64,000 nt of DNA from Persicaria tinctoria (lineage: Eukaryota; Streptophyta; Magnoliopsida; Caryophyllales; Polygonaceae), in contig JBANSL010000016.1 of assembly GCA_037127255.1 (NCBI GenBank), forward strand, positions 7,442,501-7,506,500, written 5' to 3'. The position numbers were made by a program, and so were the translations under genes. Of the stretch, positions 23,501 to 36,366 are shown piece by piece. Positions within the stretch are counted from its first letter, which is position 1, and every line of letters starts with the position of its first letter. The notes below the pieces were generated by a model, which had not been told where the DNA came from, did no database searches, and was given only the letters and a program-made list of their open reading frames with translations.

Positions 23501-26500
23501 TCTATGAAAAAATGGCATAAAATATTAGTAAGTATCAAGCTTTAGATGACTTGTGATATCATACAGCCTAGTAAACATAGAGAATCCTTCCTAGAAGTAA
23601 AATAACAGGAAAAAAAATCTGCTACTTTGGTATTATAGCTGGATTATGAGACCACGCGCAATAGAAACATTAGTGATTGTTGTTTGATAGGATCCACACA
23701 TGACTAGTCCATAGCTAGCCCAACATCCCTATGGTTCTTTGATAGGATCGTGAGCCTCACTCACAATATAGGCTGTTCTAGAGAGCATAACCTCATTTTG
23801 GCGCCTATTGCATTACGGCCATTACCCAAACGAACCTCTTACATGCTTGTAAATATTTCTTCAGTTTTCAATATATTTTAACCTTAAAATAAATAAATAA
23901 ATAAATTAGTGATTGTTGTTATAATATTCATCTTTTTAAATACAACTTATATATTGGGTCCGTTATGTGGGATCCCATATAGAAGTTGTTGAAGAAATTC
24001 CTAGCCTTTTCAAAGAGTACCTTATATCCCAATAATATGAATGGGGGAATTTCTAATTTTCTCTTTATCTTCTGCATCTGATATTTTTCTTGCAATAGCA
24101 TTGCGTTGCAGCTTCTCGATTGATAATTTGATACCTTATACTCTACCTATCTACATGACTACATGTAATCTACTTCCTAAATACACAGCTTTTGTCGGAA
24201 AAAAACTAGCAATCATGTTCGCTCAACCAATGTCACCAAAGAATTTCAGAGCTGTGAAAAAGTTGGATGAATCATCTATATTGACCTACTCTGATCATTG
24301 AGTTGGTGGGCAGGTGTAGTCTGTAGATAACCAACACTCAACAGCACTAGCGTCAAGGAAACAAACAGAAGAGGTTGTGTAAAATTCTGGAAATATTGAC
24401 AAACCAACCTGTACTAATCCGCCAAAATTGTCTCTGAGATCTAGAATAAAACAAGTGGCTCCTGAGTCTTCTAGGCGCTTCATTGCTACAAAAACAAAAC
24501 TATCACCATCTATAGCCGTCTTTATCCAATGCAAACTAAACAAGTATGCATAGAAAAGAACCATAGATATTGCACCAGAAAATTTACAGATGCTGCGCTT
24601 ACACAGGTTAAACCAGAAAACTTTGTATCAAAGTTCTATTTTTCAGTACAAGTTTGACAGTAGATATTACATCATTACATTGGAATAATCAATAATACCA
24701 CTCAACTAGGTTAAAAATACCTGTTACTAAATCTTTTCTAGCCAAAGCATTGAACTCTTTTAAACGCATATATCCAACAGATATTGCACCATTATTTGTG
24801 TGCTCCATTCGATAAAATACTGGTGTCCGGGCAGAGACTTGTCTTTGAACTTTGATAGACTGAATTGGACCACAGTTTCCATGCCTGACCTAAGATCACC
24901 AAGAAGTTACATTTATACATTTGGGTGGGTGGGTGGAGTTTACTTATTTGGTGAGCATAGATAATAACCTCAATCGTCACAAATGTTTCACTAGGCCCTT
25001 GCAACATTGATGAGACTGCAAAGGCTGATCTTCCTCTCACATCCTCTCCATTAACAGACAGTATCTCATCGCCCTAACAAACGTTATCAAAAGCAGATTA
25101 GTTTGTTCATTATGTTAGAAAGTGAGAACATGAAACTTCCTCAAGTTATGATTCTAGTTTCTAAGTGTTCCTTTCAAAGAAATACCCAGAATTAGTTGGT
25201 TAAGGTGCATTCCAATCTAGAATTGTATATTTTAAAAATCAAGTCGATCAATAAAGGGACGACTATAAGATAAGCAAACAACTATTCTGCAAACCATAAA
25301 GAAACTTTTAACAATAATTAAAAATAAAGATCTACCTTGGTTGGTATAATCAAGAGAGCCCTGTTTTTGTTTTGACATCTTAAAAGTTTGGAATAAACTA
25401 TTTTTAATTTGTTATCCCTTTATTAATCAATTTAATTTGAAATATTGTATGAAGCAGTAAATACATTGGTGTAAGGGAAGTTTTGCAATATTGCCAAATA
25501 AAGAAAAATAAAAATAGACATGAGTTTTTCCAACTTCCGTCCTGCACAGTTCAAGACAGGGGCTTCTTTGAAAGATGATAGACAACTTTGGAGACTTAAT
25601 CCTTTAGAAGGAAGCAATAGCACAAGCACAACTCCTACACACTTGGGACAACTTTTAAACATCATCACATCAAGGGGAGCAAGACCATGAACAAGATAGC
25701 AGGCCTAGTTCTTTATCATAAAATAAGGACCAAAGATGCATACTGTAATTTGTCATCAGGCAAAGCATGCGATATTTCATTTTAGTATGTGCTAACTACT
25801 AAACTGTATACAATTTTAAAACACCATGATACCATTTGATGTATGTCAATCAGTTATCAGTAGTCTGCAGAAACTTGTGCTGCATTTCTAGATAGACTAT
25901 AATGAGCTCAACACTCAACAGCCATAAAAGAATCAGTTAAACCTTTATGAGACAGTATACTGATAGATCATATTTGGAGCAATTATATTCACTTTTATGC
26001 AGTTCAATGATATTATTACCTGTCTCACTCCAGCAGAATGTGCTGGGCCATCCAATATAAGTCCTAGTACCTTCAGTTTTTGCTTCCCATCCTGGCCTGG
26101 AAGCTCCCTTAGATTTATTCCAATGCCCGTCATGTCATACTTTGCCATCTTGGAAAACTTCCATTGGTTGTAGGCATCACATGTAGAATGAAAATGAAAA
26201 CTATAAAACTTGTGAGTAAATAATCTAGGATTACTATGTGAACGCTTAGCTTCAAAAAGCATCTCATCAAAACATGGCATAAAATGTATATAGGCTCATA
26301 TGTAGATGCACAAAAAAATCAATTCAGAATGGGAGAAAGGTAAAGAATATGGTGTCCACTGCTGAGAGATGGTAACAAAAAAGGAACTGACACCAAGAAT
26401 ATGCCGCAAGTCAAGAGAAATGCAACAACAGGTACTAAAAGATTGAGATGCAAAAGGAGGAGAAAATATATACATACAAAAGGGTGAGATGAGCTACACT

Positions 26501-28396
26501 GACTCAATCATTTCGCTCTGGACTTGGCTTGTGATTCTTCTTTGAATTTTTTCAGTTATATACGAGGATGAGAGATCCAGTAACATATAGCTATGTTGTC
26601 TAAGAGTTGGATGCAGAAGATAAGTCAATTATATCACACTGGAAATACAACATCACAAACATCTATATCTTCCTCAACTTCTATGAGTGAAGTGCCGAAT
26701 TTTCACTCACTAGATGCAAGTTTTGTAAGAACACTGAGGATTGAGATTAATTTGCTACATTCTTCTATAAGTTCACTCATCACCTTATGATCAAAAAGGA
26801 TTTTGATCATATAAAAGCTGGATATTGGTGCATATTAAAATCACAAGATAATGTAAGTACCTGTTCAGGTGACAAATAGCGTGTGTAAGGATCACCCAAA
26901 CTTGCCAGCATTCTCTTAATGATATCATGAGCCCTTGTTCTGGTCTGAATAGAATTGCTTAATATTTCTTCTTTTTTGTCCTATTCAAGGAGGAAGAATT
27001 CAAAAGTATCCACATAATAGCACTGTTATTAATGTAACATAAGAGAAACCACTTGAAGCAAGGAGCAGGGTAACAGATTGTTTTGTACAACAGATAAAGT
27101 GATTGGATAGACAGATACTATAGTCTAGATTAATGAAGTAGCGTGCTGAATCTGAATGGGGAAGGAAATTGGCTTAAATTCCATGATGTTGTTACCATGT
27201 AGGAGTAGTTTCAAGTCGCAATCAAAGTGATGATATAAAAAGGATGGAAGATAGCAATAATAGCATAGTAGCATACACATATCATTATCATGAATTTAAC
27301 ACACATAATCCATGGATATGTTTCAATGTTAATTCCATGGATATGTTTCAGTCATAACTCACAATGATCAGCCAGTAGCAAGCAATATAGAAGTTTCCGG
27401 GAGGGTGATTAAATCCCTAACAACATATCCAGCGAACATAATTTGGACAATATAGTACATTGGACTCCCCTCATGTGGCATAAATACTGCAAACCAAGAA
27501 TGTTCAAAATCCTATAATCAGCAATAAGGAAACATTTCTGTCAGGCCATAAATATATCTTTAGAACTAACAACTGTGCATGCCAATTGCAGTACAAGTTG
27601 CGCTACTTTTCCTCAGATCCATTAGCTCAATCGTTCAAGTTAACACAAGACTTAGAAAACACATGTAAGCATCGAGATGAAAGAAATAATGCATCATGTA
27701 AGCCAACATGCAGCAACTTTACCATTGATAATGTTAGATCAGGAACTTCTGAAGCATGAATTGCTCACAACTTTGGAAGTACAATCATCTACATGCTAGA
27801 ATTATTAATTCGTTCCATGCCAACCAAAAAAATAATATAAACAATCAGGAAAAGTCAAATGTCCAAATTATTTAAAGCATATGCATTGACACAGAGGTCA
27901 ATTGAATTGATAATCGACTAAACTAAATACTTATCCACAATTGAATGAGTGCCAGAAAAAGGTTGAGAACAATCACATGTACACATCCAAAAATTTAAAC
28001 TAGATAGCGATATACAGTAATACAGGGAGAGAGATTGATTACAAGCCATTTATCAGGCGACCAGCGACTGCTAGTGTCAAGAAAGCTGTCATTGACAATC
28101 TCCCAAGCTTCCTTCACAATTTCTTCATTCGTCGCCACGGATGGCGACCCCTCCACCTCCGCTCCCACGTCATCGTCGTCCTGGCAGTACTCGGTCAAAG
28201 GCGAGTCCTTCTGAAGCTGAAGAACAGCAGAATCCACCGCCAGTGACGAAGGCGACGAAATCAAGAGGCTGAACGAAAGCGCACCGGCTAGGGCACCAAT
28301 TAGCGGTTTCTGCGGCCAATTGCCGGAGTTATGGATGTGCTTCCAGGCGTTGCAAGCAACGGCGGGCTTCGATGGTGAGAGACATACCGTCCTCAT
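20577..28396 (-). CDS. CTPA: Carboxyl-terminal processing peptidase, chloroplast (CtpA family, S41)
   Basis: Twelve minus-strand exons join to 459 aa: 28396-28043, 26980-26861, 26157-26020, 25073-24969, 24889-24721, 24485-24409, 23461-23417, 21889-21806, 21125-21087, 21009-20947, 20841-20712, 20632-20577. Residues 1-50 look like a bipartite thylakoid-lumen transit peptide (basic start, then ALAGALSFSLLISSPSSLA). A helical segment (MLASLGDPYTRYLSPEQ) leads to the PDZ domain (about 165-240: GIGINLREL, LILDGPAHSAGVRQGDEIL). The peptidase core has YMRLKEFNALARKDLV, LDLRDNFGGLVQAGIEISKL and the Ser-Lys dyad: Ser373 in NTASASEI and Lys398 in RTYGKG, 25 residues apart as in cyanobacterial CtpA. The family trims C-termini of proteins such as D1; the ending resembles the second plant paralogue rather than the classical D1 protease. 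Several introns are long (up to 1.5 kb). Confidence 0.93.
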
Positions 28397-28699
28397 GGCT
28401 TTGCGGTTGTGGACCGCGTCAATCGAAGCTCGAACTGAGGAGATTTCGAAATTGAGACGATTATCCTTGAATCATTAAGCCTGGGCGGCGATGGCGGGGA
28501 AGAGGAGGAGGTGAAGGTTGCGCCGCTCAGTGGCGCGGTTGGAGGTGTATGGAGAAGATCGGTCGGATCATTTTATCCAAGGTCATGTGAAGCCACAAAA
28601 TATCCCGGTTTAGATTTCTGGTCGACCCGGTCCATGTGAACCGGTTTAGTAGCTCTTCCCCGTTGGATCCATAGGCACTTAAAATCTCGTCAAATACAT

Positions 28700-28940
28700 G
28701 GGGATACGGTTTCACAAATCACGGAAATCTCAACTTTCGGAAGAAATAAAATATTCAAATGTCATGGTTTCACGTATCGTGGGAATTTTAAGTGTTTGGA
28801 GAAAAAATAACTCAAATATCACGGTTTCACAAACTATGAAAATCTCAATTTTGAGAAATAAATCAATCGGTCATAGTTTGGCAAATCGTGGAAGCCCTTA
28901 AACTTGCGGAACTCCCATGGTTTTATGAATTGTGGCCACC
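28700..28940. repeat. Degenerate tandem repeat, about 57-bp period
   Basis: Five units of a CACGGTTTCACAAATC..GGAAATCTCAA.TTT theme start near 28707, 28765, 28822, 28874 and 28918. Divergence rises and spacing shrinks (58, 57, 52, 44 bp) toward the right. It lies upstream of the peptidase gene. Confidence 0.6.
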
Positions 28941-30069
28941 GTTGCCCTTTGCGATAAATTGGTTGTTCGGATATTAATTCGAATTAGTTAACTGACCAGA
29001 ATTTATACCCAAAAAAAAAAGTGTTTTCCTTATACAAATCATCCATAAAATTTAAAAGTGATTAAAAAAAATAGGGATGTTATATAAGTCGAGTAGTTCA
29101 AGCTCTGTTCAGGATCGACTCGAACTTACTCAATTGCTAAACGAGTCGAGTTACTATTAACATGTTTTTAAGCTCAATTCAAATTAAGGCTTTGCTCGAC
29201 TTAAGCTAATTCTTTACTAAACGAACTGAGTATATAAACATATTTTAGAGCTCGAGGTCAAATTTAAGCTCAACTTAGGTTCGACTCATTTATAAACGAG
29301 TGTAATGTCCCAACTAGGGATCATGAGAATTTGACGGGGAAGAAGGGAGATTAGGGTTAGAGAAATTAGGGATAAGGAAAGGTAGGAGAGAGAGAGAGAG
29401 TAAGAGTGTAGAGAAAGTAATTGTTTTGATTATTCATTGCATAACCCCCACAATTACAATTAAGGGTATATATATACTACTGTAATACCCATATACCCTA
29501 TACATGACAATACATACCCTTATAAAAGCTTTGTCTTCAAAGCTTATTACAAAGTAAAAAAAATTAGAGCCTAAAAAGTAATAGAATTGATGTATTACAC
29601 TCTTGAATTTCGTGTGAAAGCAATATGCACAAGTTTCCCGGTTGCAAACCATACCCAGTCATACTTGAGAAAAGAAGATCAACAAGTGTCAAGTGTGTTA
29701 TACTGTTCCTAATTGTGGAGACATAAGCATACCATTGTTATTGTTTAATTTCACCATGTCTTCACATATTGACTTTCATATAGCCTTCAGCGTATTTGCA
29801 AACAAGGGTGAAATTGCATACCCCGTATGAACCAAGGCAACACACAACTCAGCAGTGAATCTTCATACGCATTTGATTCCTAGTAAATCAGTTGGCATTC
29901 ACCCATAAGAAATTGTACCCTCGTATCAACAAAAATTTAGCACCCATATAGCAATAACCAATATAGAAAAACTCAGTCATACAATGCCATTTCACCTCCT
30001 GAACACCCCATAAGAAAGTGCTCAACTACAGTACAAAATCAATCTCACCTCCCGAACAACTCAAAGTCT
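28941..30069. other. Spacer, LTR-like sequence possible
   Basis: Repetitive low-complexity sequence (TCGAG-rich near 29090-29300, GA repeat at 29389-29401) followed by sequence ending in TTCAAAGCTTATTAC. It could be old retrotransposon terminal DNA but no paired LTR or gene is seen. Confidence 0.3.
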
Positions 30070-30813
30070 TCATTTGTCATCTAGATCAAAACATGAAATC
30101 ATCACTACTCGAGGCTCAGGATTCACCTTCAAAAACCAGTTGCCCCTTAAGAACATAGTGTTGGCTTTTCCTCTATCGAATGGCATCAAAACAAGTCGAT
30201 GTTTGATGCATTTGAGGCTGAATAGAGCACCTAGGGATGGGTTATAATCCACAAGGCTATTCGAAACCACTACAATGAATCGACCTTCACAAATCTCATA
30301 ATCTAGGATATCAAAACATCCGTCTGGGTCAAAAATAGTCATACCTACTAATCTAGACATTTTTTCAAACACCTTGAGTGCACTTGAATTGTCTAAGAAT
30401 TTAACTGAATTCACCACAAATTCAGTCACTGCCTTCTCCATCACATCAGAATTTGCAGGATCTGCACCATATTCATCAATTCCCATCATTTCATGTGCTT
30501 CAACTCCAATATTGCTACTACTGAGAGGATTGAATGTTACCTTGTAGAATTCGAATTGGGTCTGGAATTCTTCCCTTCTCTCGTCGAGTTATTGTCTTGA
30601 TGCTTCACCCACTAATTGCGACAATGACGAAAACCTGATTTCTTGGCCCGTCCCAATGACGATTCCCCAAGCGATCGTTGGGTCACTATACCCTTCTTCT
30701 GAGAAGTCGACCGACGTTCCAATGTGCAGGACAAGGATCAAGTCGGAATGGGCGATTTCTCGTTCCTGCGACCCAATCTTAACAGACACGAATTCGACCT
30801 TGCGACCTAGCAA
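30070..30813 (-). pseudogene. Unrecognised ORF interrupted by one stop
   Basis: Two minus-strand frames, 30813-30589 and 30489-30070, are in the same phase with one in-frame TAA between (after VGEASRQ). The 33 codons between the stop and the next Met stay open (LDERREEFQTQFEFYKV), so this was one protein of about 248 residues. It has alternating hydrophobic and acidic segments, no membrane span and no motif I can place. It could be a decayed host gene or an extra gene of a retroelement. It directly precedes the repeat array. Confidence 0.45.
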
Positions 30814-30914
30814 TTCGTCGACTGATAATGTTTCAAGTTATTGTAATTGCGACCTATACATGACAAGGGTTTTAACCGGTAAATGTTTCAAGTTAAAACA
30901 TTTCAAATGAGTTA

Positions 30915-31410
30915 TCTATATAAACTCTTAATTTAGAAGAGTTTAGAATGATGTGTCAATCTTAGAGGCATTTTATGAGTCTTAACCAATCATTTTTTTT
31001 GCCATTTTTTTATTTTCTTTAATTCTCCTTTTTTTTCTTCTTTTTCTTTTAATTCTCTTTTTTCTTTAATTTTACTAACCATCTATATCTATATAAACTC
31101 TTAATTTATAAGAGTTTAGGATGATGTGTCAATATTAGAGGCATTTTATGAGTCTTAACCAATCATATTTTTTTTTGCCATTTTTTTATTTTCTTTAATT
31201 CTCCTTTTATTTTCTTCTTTTTCTTTAATTTTACTAACCATCTATATCTATATAAACTCTTAATTTATAAGAGTTTAGAATGATGTGTCAATCTTAGAGG
31301 CATTTTAGGAGTCTTAACCAATCATATTTTTTTGCCATTTTTTTATTTTCTTTAATTCTCTTTTATTTTCTTTTAATTCTCTTTTTTCTTTAATTTTACT
31401 AACCATTGGG
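30915..31410 (+). repeat. Three tandem copies of the Helitron 5' terminal region
   Basis: Units start at 30915, 31088 and 31247 (spacings 173 and 159 bp), each opening with TCTATATAAACTCTTAATTT and continuing GATGTGTCAAT.TTAGAGGCA, CTTAACCAATCAT and a T-rich tail. Confidence 0.85.
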
Positions 31411-31772
31411 ATTAATTCAAAACATTTAATTCAATCTAATATAACTATTGGTTTAACCATACTCAAATTTATTTACGAACTATTGGACTTAATTCAAAAC
31501 ATTGAATATAACTATTGATTATGACATATCACATTTAAACAATGTTATAATGATATTGATATTATTAGTACTGAGTAATTTAAAATATCTATATTTATGT
31601 ATTATACTTTACATAAGATTTTAAAAAAAAAAATCTGAGATAATTATAAGATACATTTGTCAAAAGGTTTTTTTTATGATTTTCATCTCAACATTTATTA
31701 ATATTTTATAATATTTTTATATATAATATTTTAGTTTTAAAAAAACGCGCCATGGCGCGGGGATCGTACTAG
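30915..31772 (+). mobile_element. Non-autonomous Helitron
   Basis: The 858-bp element begins TC (TCTATATAAACTCTTAATTT) after an A and ends CTAG before a T. A 14-bp perfect palindrome, CGCGCCATGGCGCG (31746-31759), lies about 10 bp before the end. These are the three Helitron hallmarks. The flanks (CAAATGAGTTA and TTGAGTTTAAAA) match the uninterrupted neighbour repeats near 34527 and 35993, giving the empty site. No Rep/helicase is encoded. Its first part is a three-copy tandem repeat of its own 5' end. Confidence 0.85.
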
Positions 31773-31833
31773 TTGAGTTTAAAATTGAAAACAAATATTT
31801 GTCTTCTTATTATTGTTTGAAAGAGAAACTATA

Positions 31834-32141
31834 CTCCCTCTGTTCTGATTTAATTGTTGCTAGAGAAAAAAACACACAAATTAAGGGGGAAAAATGATAT
31901 CTTTAACTTTCCCTTAATCGAAAAAAAACTCTTCAACCTACCCTCATATTTGTACTTGTTTCTTGTAGAAGTTGTAAAATACACCCCTTTTAAAAATAAA
32001 ATTAAAGTTGGACCCTATGAAAGAACACAAATTGTGGACTTCAAAGACAAAATAGATGGGACAACATGGATTAAAGGAGTAGAACAGCAATTAATAAATT
32101 GAAAAAAGTCTAAAACATGAATTAAATCATAACGGAGGGAG
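31834..32141. mobile_element. Stowaway-like MITE, array copy 1
   Basis: The ends are inverted: left CTCCCTCTGTTCTGATTTAA, right (reverse complement) CTCCCTCCGTTATGATTTAA. It is preceded by TA. This is the first of four full copies in the array. Confidence 0.75.
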
Positions 32142-32493
32142 TGGATATAATATGATACTGAAATTAAAATGAATACTACTTTTTTCCATCTTTGTCTGGG
32201 TTTATGATGTTATTGTAATTGTTACTATATTTATTTATTTTCATCCTTATATGTGAAGCGCTACGATATCCTGAAAAATTTAACCATTATGCTTATACCA
32301 AGAGTATATTACTACGTAGATGACGTCACTTATACTAACTTTTGGTGGTAATACTTATTTGTATCTACCTTTGATTTAATCATTTAACCGGTAAATATTT
32401 CAAGTTAAAACCTTTCAAATGAGTTGACGAGTTTAAAATTCAAAACTAATATCTGTCTTCTTATTATTGTTTGAAAGAGAAACTAATAATATA

Positions 32494-32809
32494 CTCCATC
32501 CGTTCTGATTTATTTGTTGCTAAAGGAAAAATACACAAATTAAGGAAAATAAAAACGGTCTTTGCAAAGTTCCCTTAATCGAGAAAATACTCTTCAAGTT
32601 TTTTCTCATAATTGTACTTGTTTCGTGTAGAAGTTGTAAAACATACCCCTTTTAAAAATAAAATAAAATAAAGGTGGGACCCTATGAAAAACAAATTGGG
32701 GACTTCAAATACAAAATAGATGGAACAGCATTGATTAAATGAGTAGAACGGCAATTAATTTAATAAATTGAAAAAAGTTTAAACATCAATTAAATCATAA
32801 CGGAGGGAG
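32494..32809. mobile_element. Stowaway-like MITE, array copy 2
   Basis: It has the same termini (CTCCATCCGTTCTGATTTAT at left, GGAGGGAG at right) and interior as copy 1. Confidence 0.75.
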
Positions 32810-34605
32810 TGGTTATAATATGATACTTAAATTAAAATGAATACTACTTTTTTCCATCTTTGTTTGGGTTTATGATGTTATTGTAATCGTCACTATATTT
32901 ATTTATTTTCATCCTTATATGTGAAGCGCTACGACATCCTGAGAAATTTAACCATTATACTTATATCAAGAGTATATTACTACGTAGATGACGTCACTTA
33001 TACTGACTTTTGGTGGTAGCATTTATTTGTATCTACCTTTGATGTAATCATTTTACGGTTTCATGCAGGTATTCATATTCTCTTCACTTAAAAAAAACTA
33101 ATAATAAATTTGGACACGCCGATAACACATCCTATTAAATCCCAAAATTAAATAGAGTATGATGGTTGGGAATTGGGATGCATGCATCCACTAATCAATA
33201 AGATATTTTAAAGAGATCTGTGTATGTAAGTCAAAGAAGGAAACTAACCATTTATATTACAAAGCGAGATGACCTTTACAAAAGAAGAAATATTCTTGTG
33301 GTTGTCACGAGATTTGAGTACAATATTACCTTTTACTCGGGTAATAAGAGTTGTAACACTTTTTTTTTCCACCTATATGATATTTCTTATAATGTAAATT
33401 AATATCAAATTTATTAAAAGTTTGAAATTATCATTTAGGTTAAGATTTTGCCAAATGTGATTTATCTGTTCTATATGAGTTGGGGAAAATGTATTTATGT
33501 GAGCATTTTATATATGGTAATAATTGTATACTAAATCAACTTGATGTATTGAACGACAATTAATTTGATAAATTGAAAAAAGTCTAAAAAACATCAATTA
33601 AACTGGAACGAAAAGAGTAGTTATAATATGATACTGAAATTGAAATGAATATTACTTTTTTTTCATATTTGTTTGGGTTTATGATGGGTTTCATGCAGGT
33701 ATTCATGTTCTCTTCACTTAAAAAAAATCTAATAACAAATTTAGACACGCCGACAACACATCATAGTAAATCCCAAAATTAAATAGAGTATGAGGGTTGG
33801 GATTTGGGATGCATGCATCAACTAATCAATAAGATATTTTAAAGAGATCCGTGTATGTAAGTCAAAGAATGAAACTAACCATTTATATTACAAAGCGAGA
33901 TGACAATTACAAAAGAAGAAATTTTCTTGTGGTTGTCATAAGATTTGAGTACAGTAATACTTTTTACTCGGGTAATAAGAGTTGTAACACTTTTTTTCCA
34001 CCTATATGATATTTCTTATAATGTAAATTAAAATCAAATTTATTAAAAGTTTGAAATTATCATTTATGTTAAGATTTTGCCAAATGTGATTTATTTGTTC
34101 TATATGAGTTGGGGAAAATGTATTTATGTGAGCATTTTATATATGGTAATAATTGTATACTAAATTAACTTGATGTATTGAACGACAATTAATTTGATAA
34201 ATTGAAAAAAGTCTAAAACATCAATTAAACTGGAATGAAAGGAGTAGTTTATAGTTATAATATAATACTGAAATTAAAATGAATATTACTTTTTTTTTCA
34301 TCTTTGTTTGGGTTTATGATGTTATTGTAATTGTCACTATATTTATTTATTTTCATCCTGATATGTGAAGGGCTACAACATCCTTGGAAATTTCTCCATT
34401 ATATTTATATCAAGAGTATATTACTACGTAGATAACGTCAGTTATACTGACTTTTGGTGGTAACATTTATTTGTAACTACCTTTGATGTAATCATTTAAC
34501 CGGTAAATGTTTAAAATTAAAACCTCTCAAATGAGTTGTTGAGTTTAAAATTCAAAACTAATATTTGTCTTCTTATTATTGTTTGAAAGAGAAACTAATA
34601 ATATA

Positions 34606-34902
34606 CTCCATCCGTTATGATTTAATTGTCGCTAAAAGAAAAAAACACATAAAATAAGGAAAATAAAAATGGTATCTGCAACTTTACCTTAATCGAAAAA
34701 ATACTCTTCAAATTTCTCTCATAATTTTACATGTTTCATGTACTTTTAAAAATAAAATAAAGGTGGGACCCTATGAAAGAACACAAATTGACAACTTCAA
34801 AGACAAAATAGATGGAACAACATGGATTAAAGGAGTAGAACGGCAATTAATTTGATAAATTGAAAAAAGTCTAAAACATCAATTAAATCATAACGGAGGG
34901 AG
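34606..34902. mobile_element. Stowaway-like MITE, array copy 3
   Basis: It has the same termini and interior. It lies 1463 bp before copy 4, so the MITE was amplified as part of the array unit, not by separate insertions. Confidence 0.75.
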
Positions 34903-36068
34903 TGGTTATAATATGATACTGAAATTAAAATGAATACTACTTTTTTTTTCCATCTTTGTTTGGGTTTATGATGTTATTGGAATCGTCACTATATTTATTT
35001 ATTTTCATCCTTATATGTGAAGCGCTACGACATCCTGGGAAATTTAAACAATATACTTATATCAAGAGTATATTACTACGTAGATGACGTCACTTATACT
35101 GACTTTTGGTGGTAGCATTTATTTGTATCTGCCTTTGATGTAATCATTTTACGGTTTCATGCAGGTATTCATATTCTCTTTACTTAAAAAAAAACTAATA
35201 ACAAATTTAGACACGTCGACAACACATCCTATAAATCCCAAAATTAATTAGAGTATGAGGGTTGGGATTTGGGATGCATGCATCCACTAATCAATAAGAT
35301 ATTTTAAAAAGACCCGTGTATGTAAGTCAAAGAAGGAAACTAACCATTTATATTATAAAGCGAGATGACATGTATAAAAAAGAAGAAATTTTCTTGTGGT
35401 TGTCATGAGATTTGAGTACAGTAATACTTTTTAGTCGGGTAATAACAGTTGTAACACTTTTTTTCCCCACCTATATGATATTTCTTATAATGTAAATTAA
35501 TATCAAATTTATTAAAAGTTTGAAATTATCCTTTATATTAAGATTTTGCCAAATGTGATTTATTTGTTCTATATGAGTTGGGGAAAATGTATTTATGTGA
35601 GCACTTTATATATGGTAATAATTGTATACCAAATAAACTTGATGTATTGAACGACAATTGATTTGATAAATTGAAAAAAGTCTAAAACATGAATTAAATC
35701 GAAACGAAAGGAGTAGTTATAATATGATAATGAAATTAAAATGAATATTACTTTTTTTTTCCATCTTTGTTTGGGTTTATGATGTTATTGTAATTGTCAC
35801 TATATTTATTTATTTTCATTATGGTATGTGAAGCGTTACGACATCCTTGAAAATTTCGCCATTATATTTATAGCAAGAGTATATTACTACGTAGATAACT
35901 TCAGTTATACTGACTTTTGGTGGTAACATTTATTTGTATTTACCTTTGATGTAATCATTTAACCGGTAAATGTTTCAAGTTAAAACCTTTCAAATGGGTT
36001 GTTGAGTTTAAAATTCAAAACTAATATTTGCCTTCTTATTATTGTTTGAAAGAGAAACTAATAATATA

Positions 36069-36366
36069 CTCCATCCGTTTTGATTTAATTGTCTCTAAAG
36101 TAAAAAAAACACACAAATTAAGAAAAATAAAAATGGTCTCTGCAACTTTCCCTTAATTGAAAAAACACTCTTCAAGTTCCCCTCGTAATTGTACTTGTTT
36201 CTTGTACTTTGAAAAATAAAATAAAGATGGAACCCTATGAAAGAACATAGATTGACGACTTCAAAGACAAAATAGATGGAATGACGTGGATTAAAGGAGT
36301 AGAACGGCAATTAATTTGATAAATTGAAAAAAGTCTAAAACATCAATTAAATCATAATGGAGGGAG
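36069..36366. mobile_element. Stowaway-like MITE, array copy 4
   Basis: It has the same termini (CTCCATCCGTTTTGATTTAA at left) and sits at the same position in the array unit as copy 3. Confidence 0.75.
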
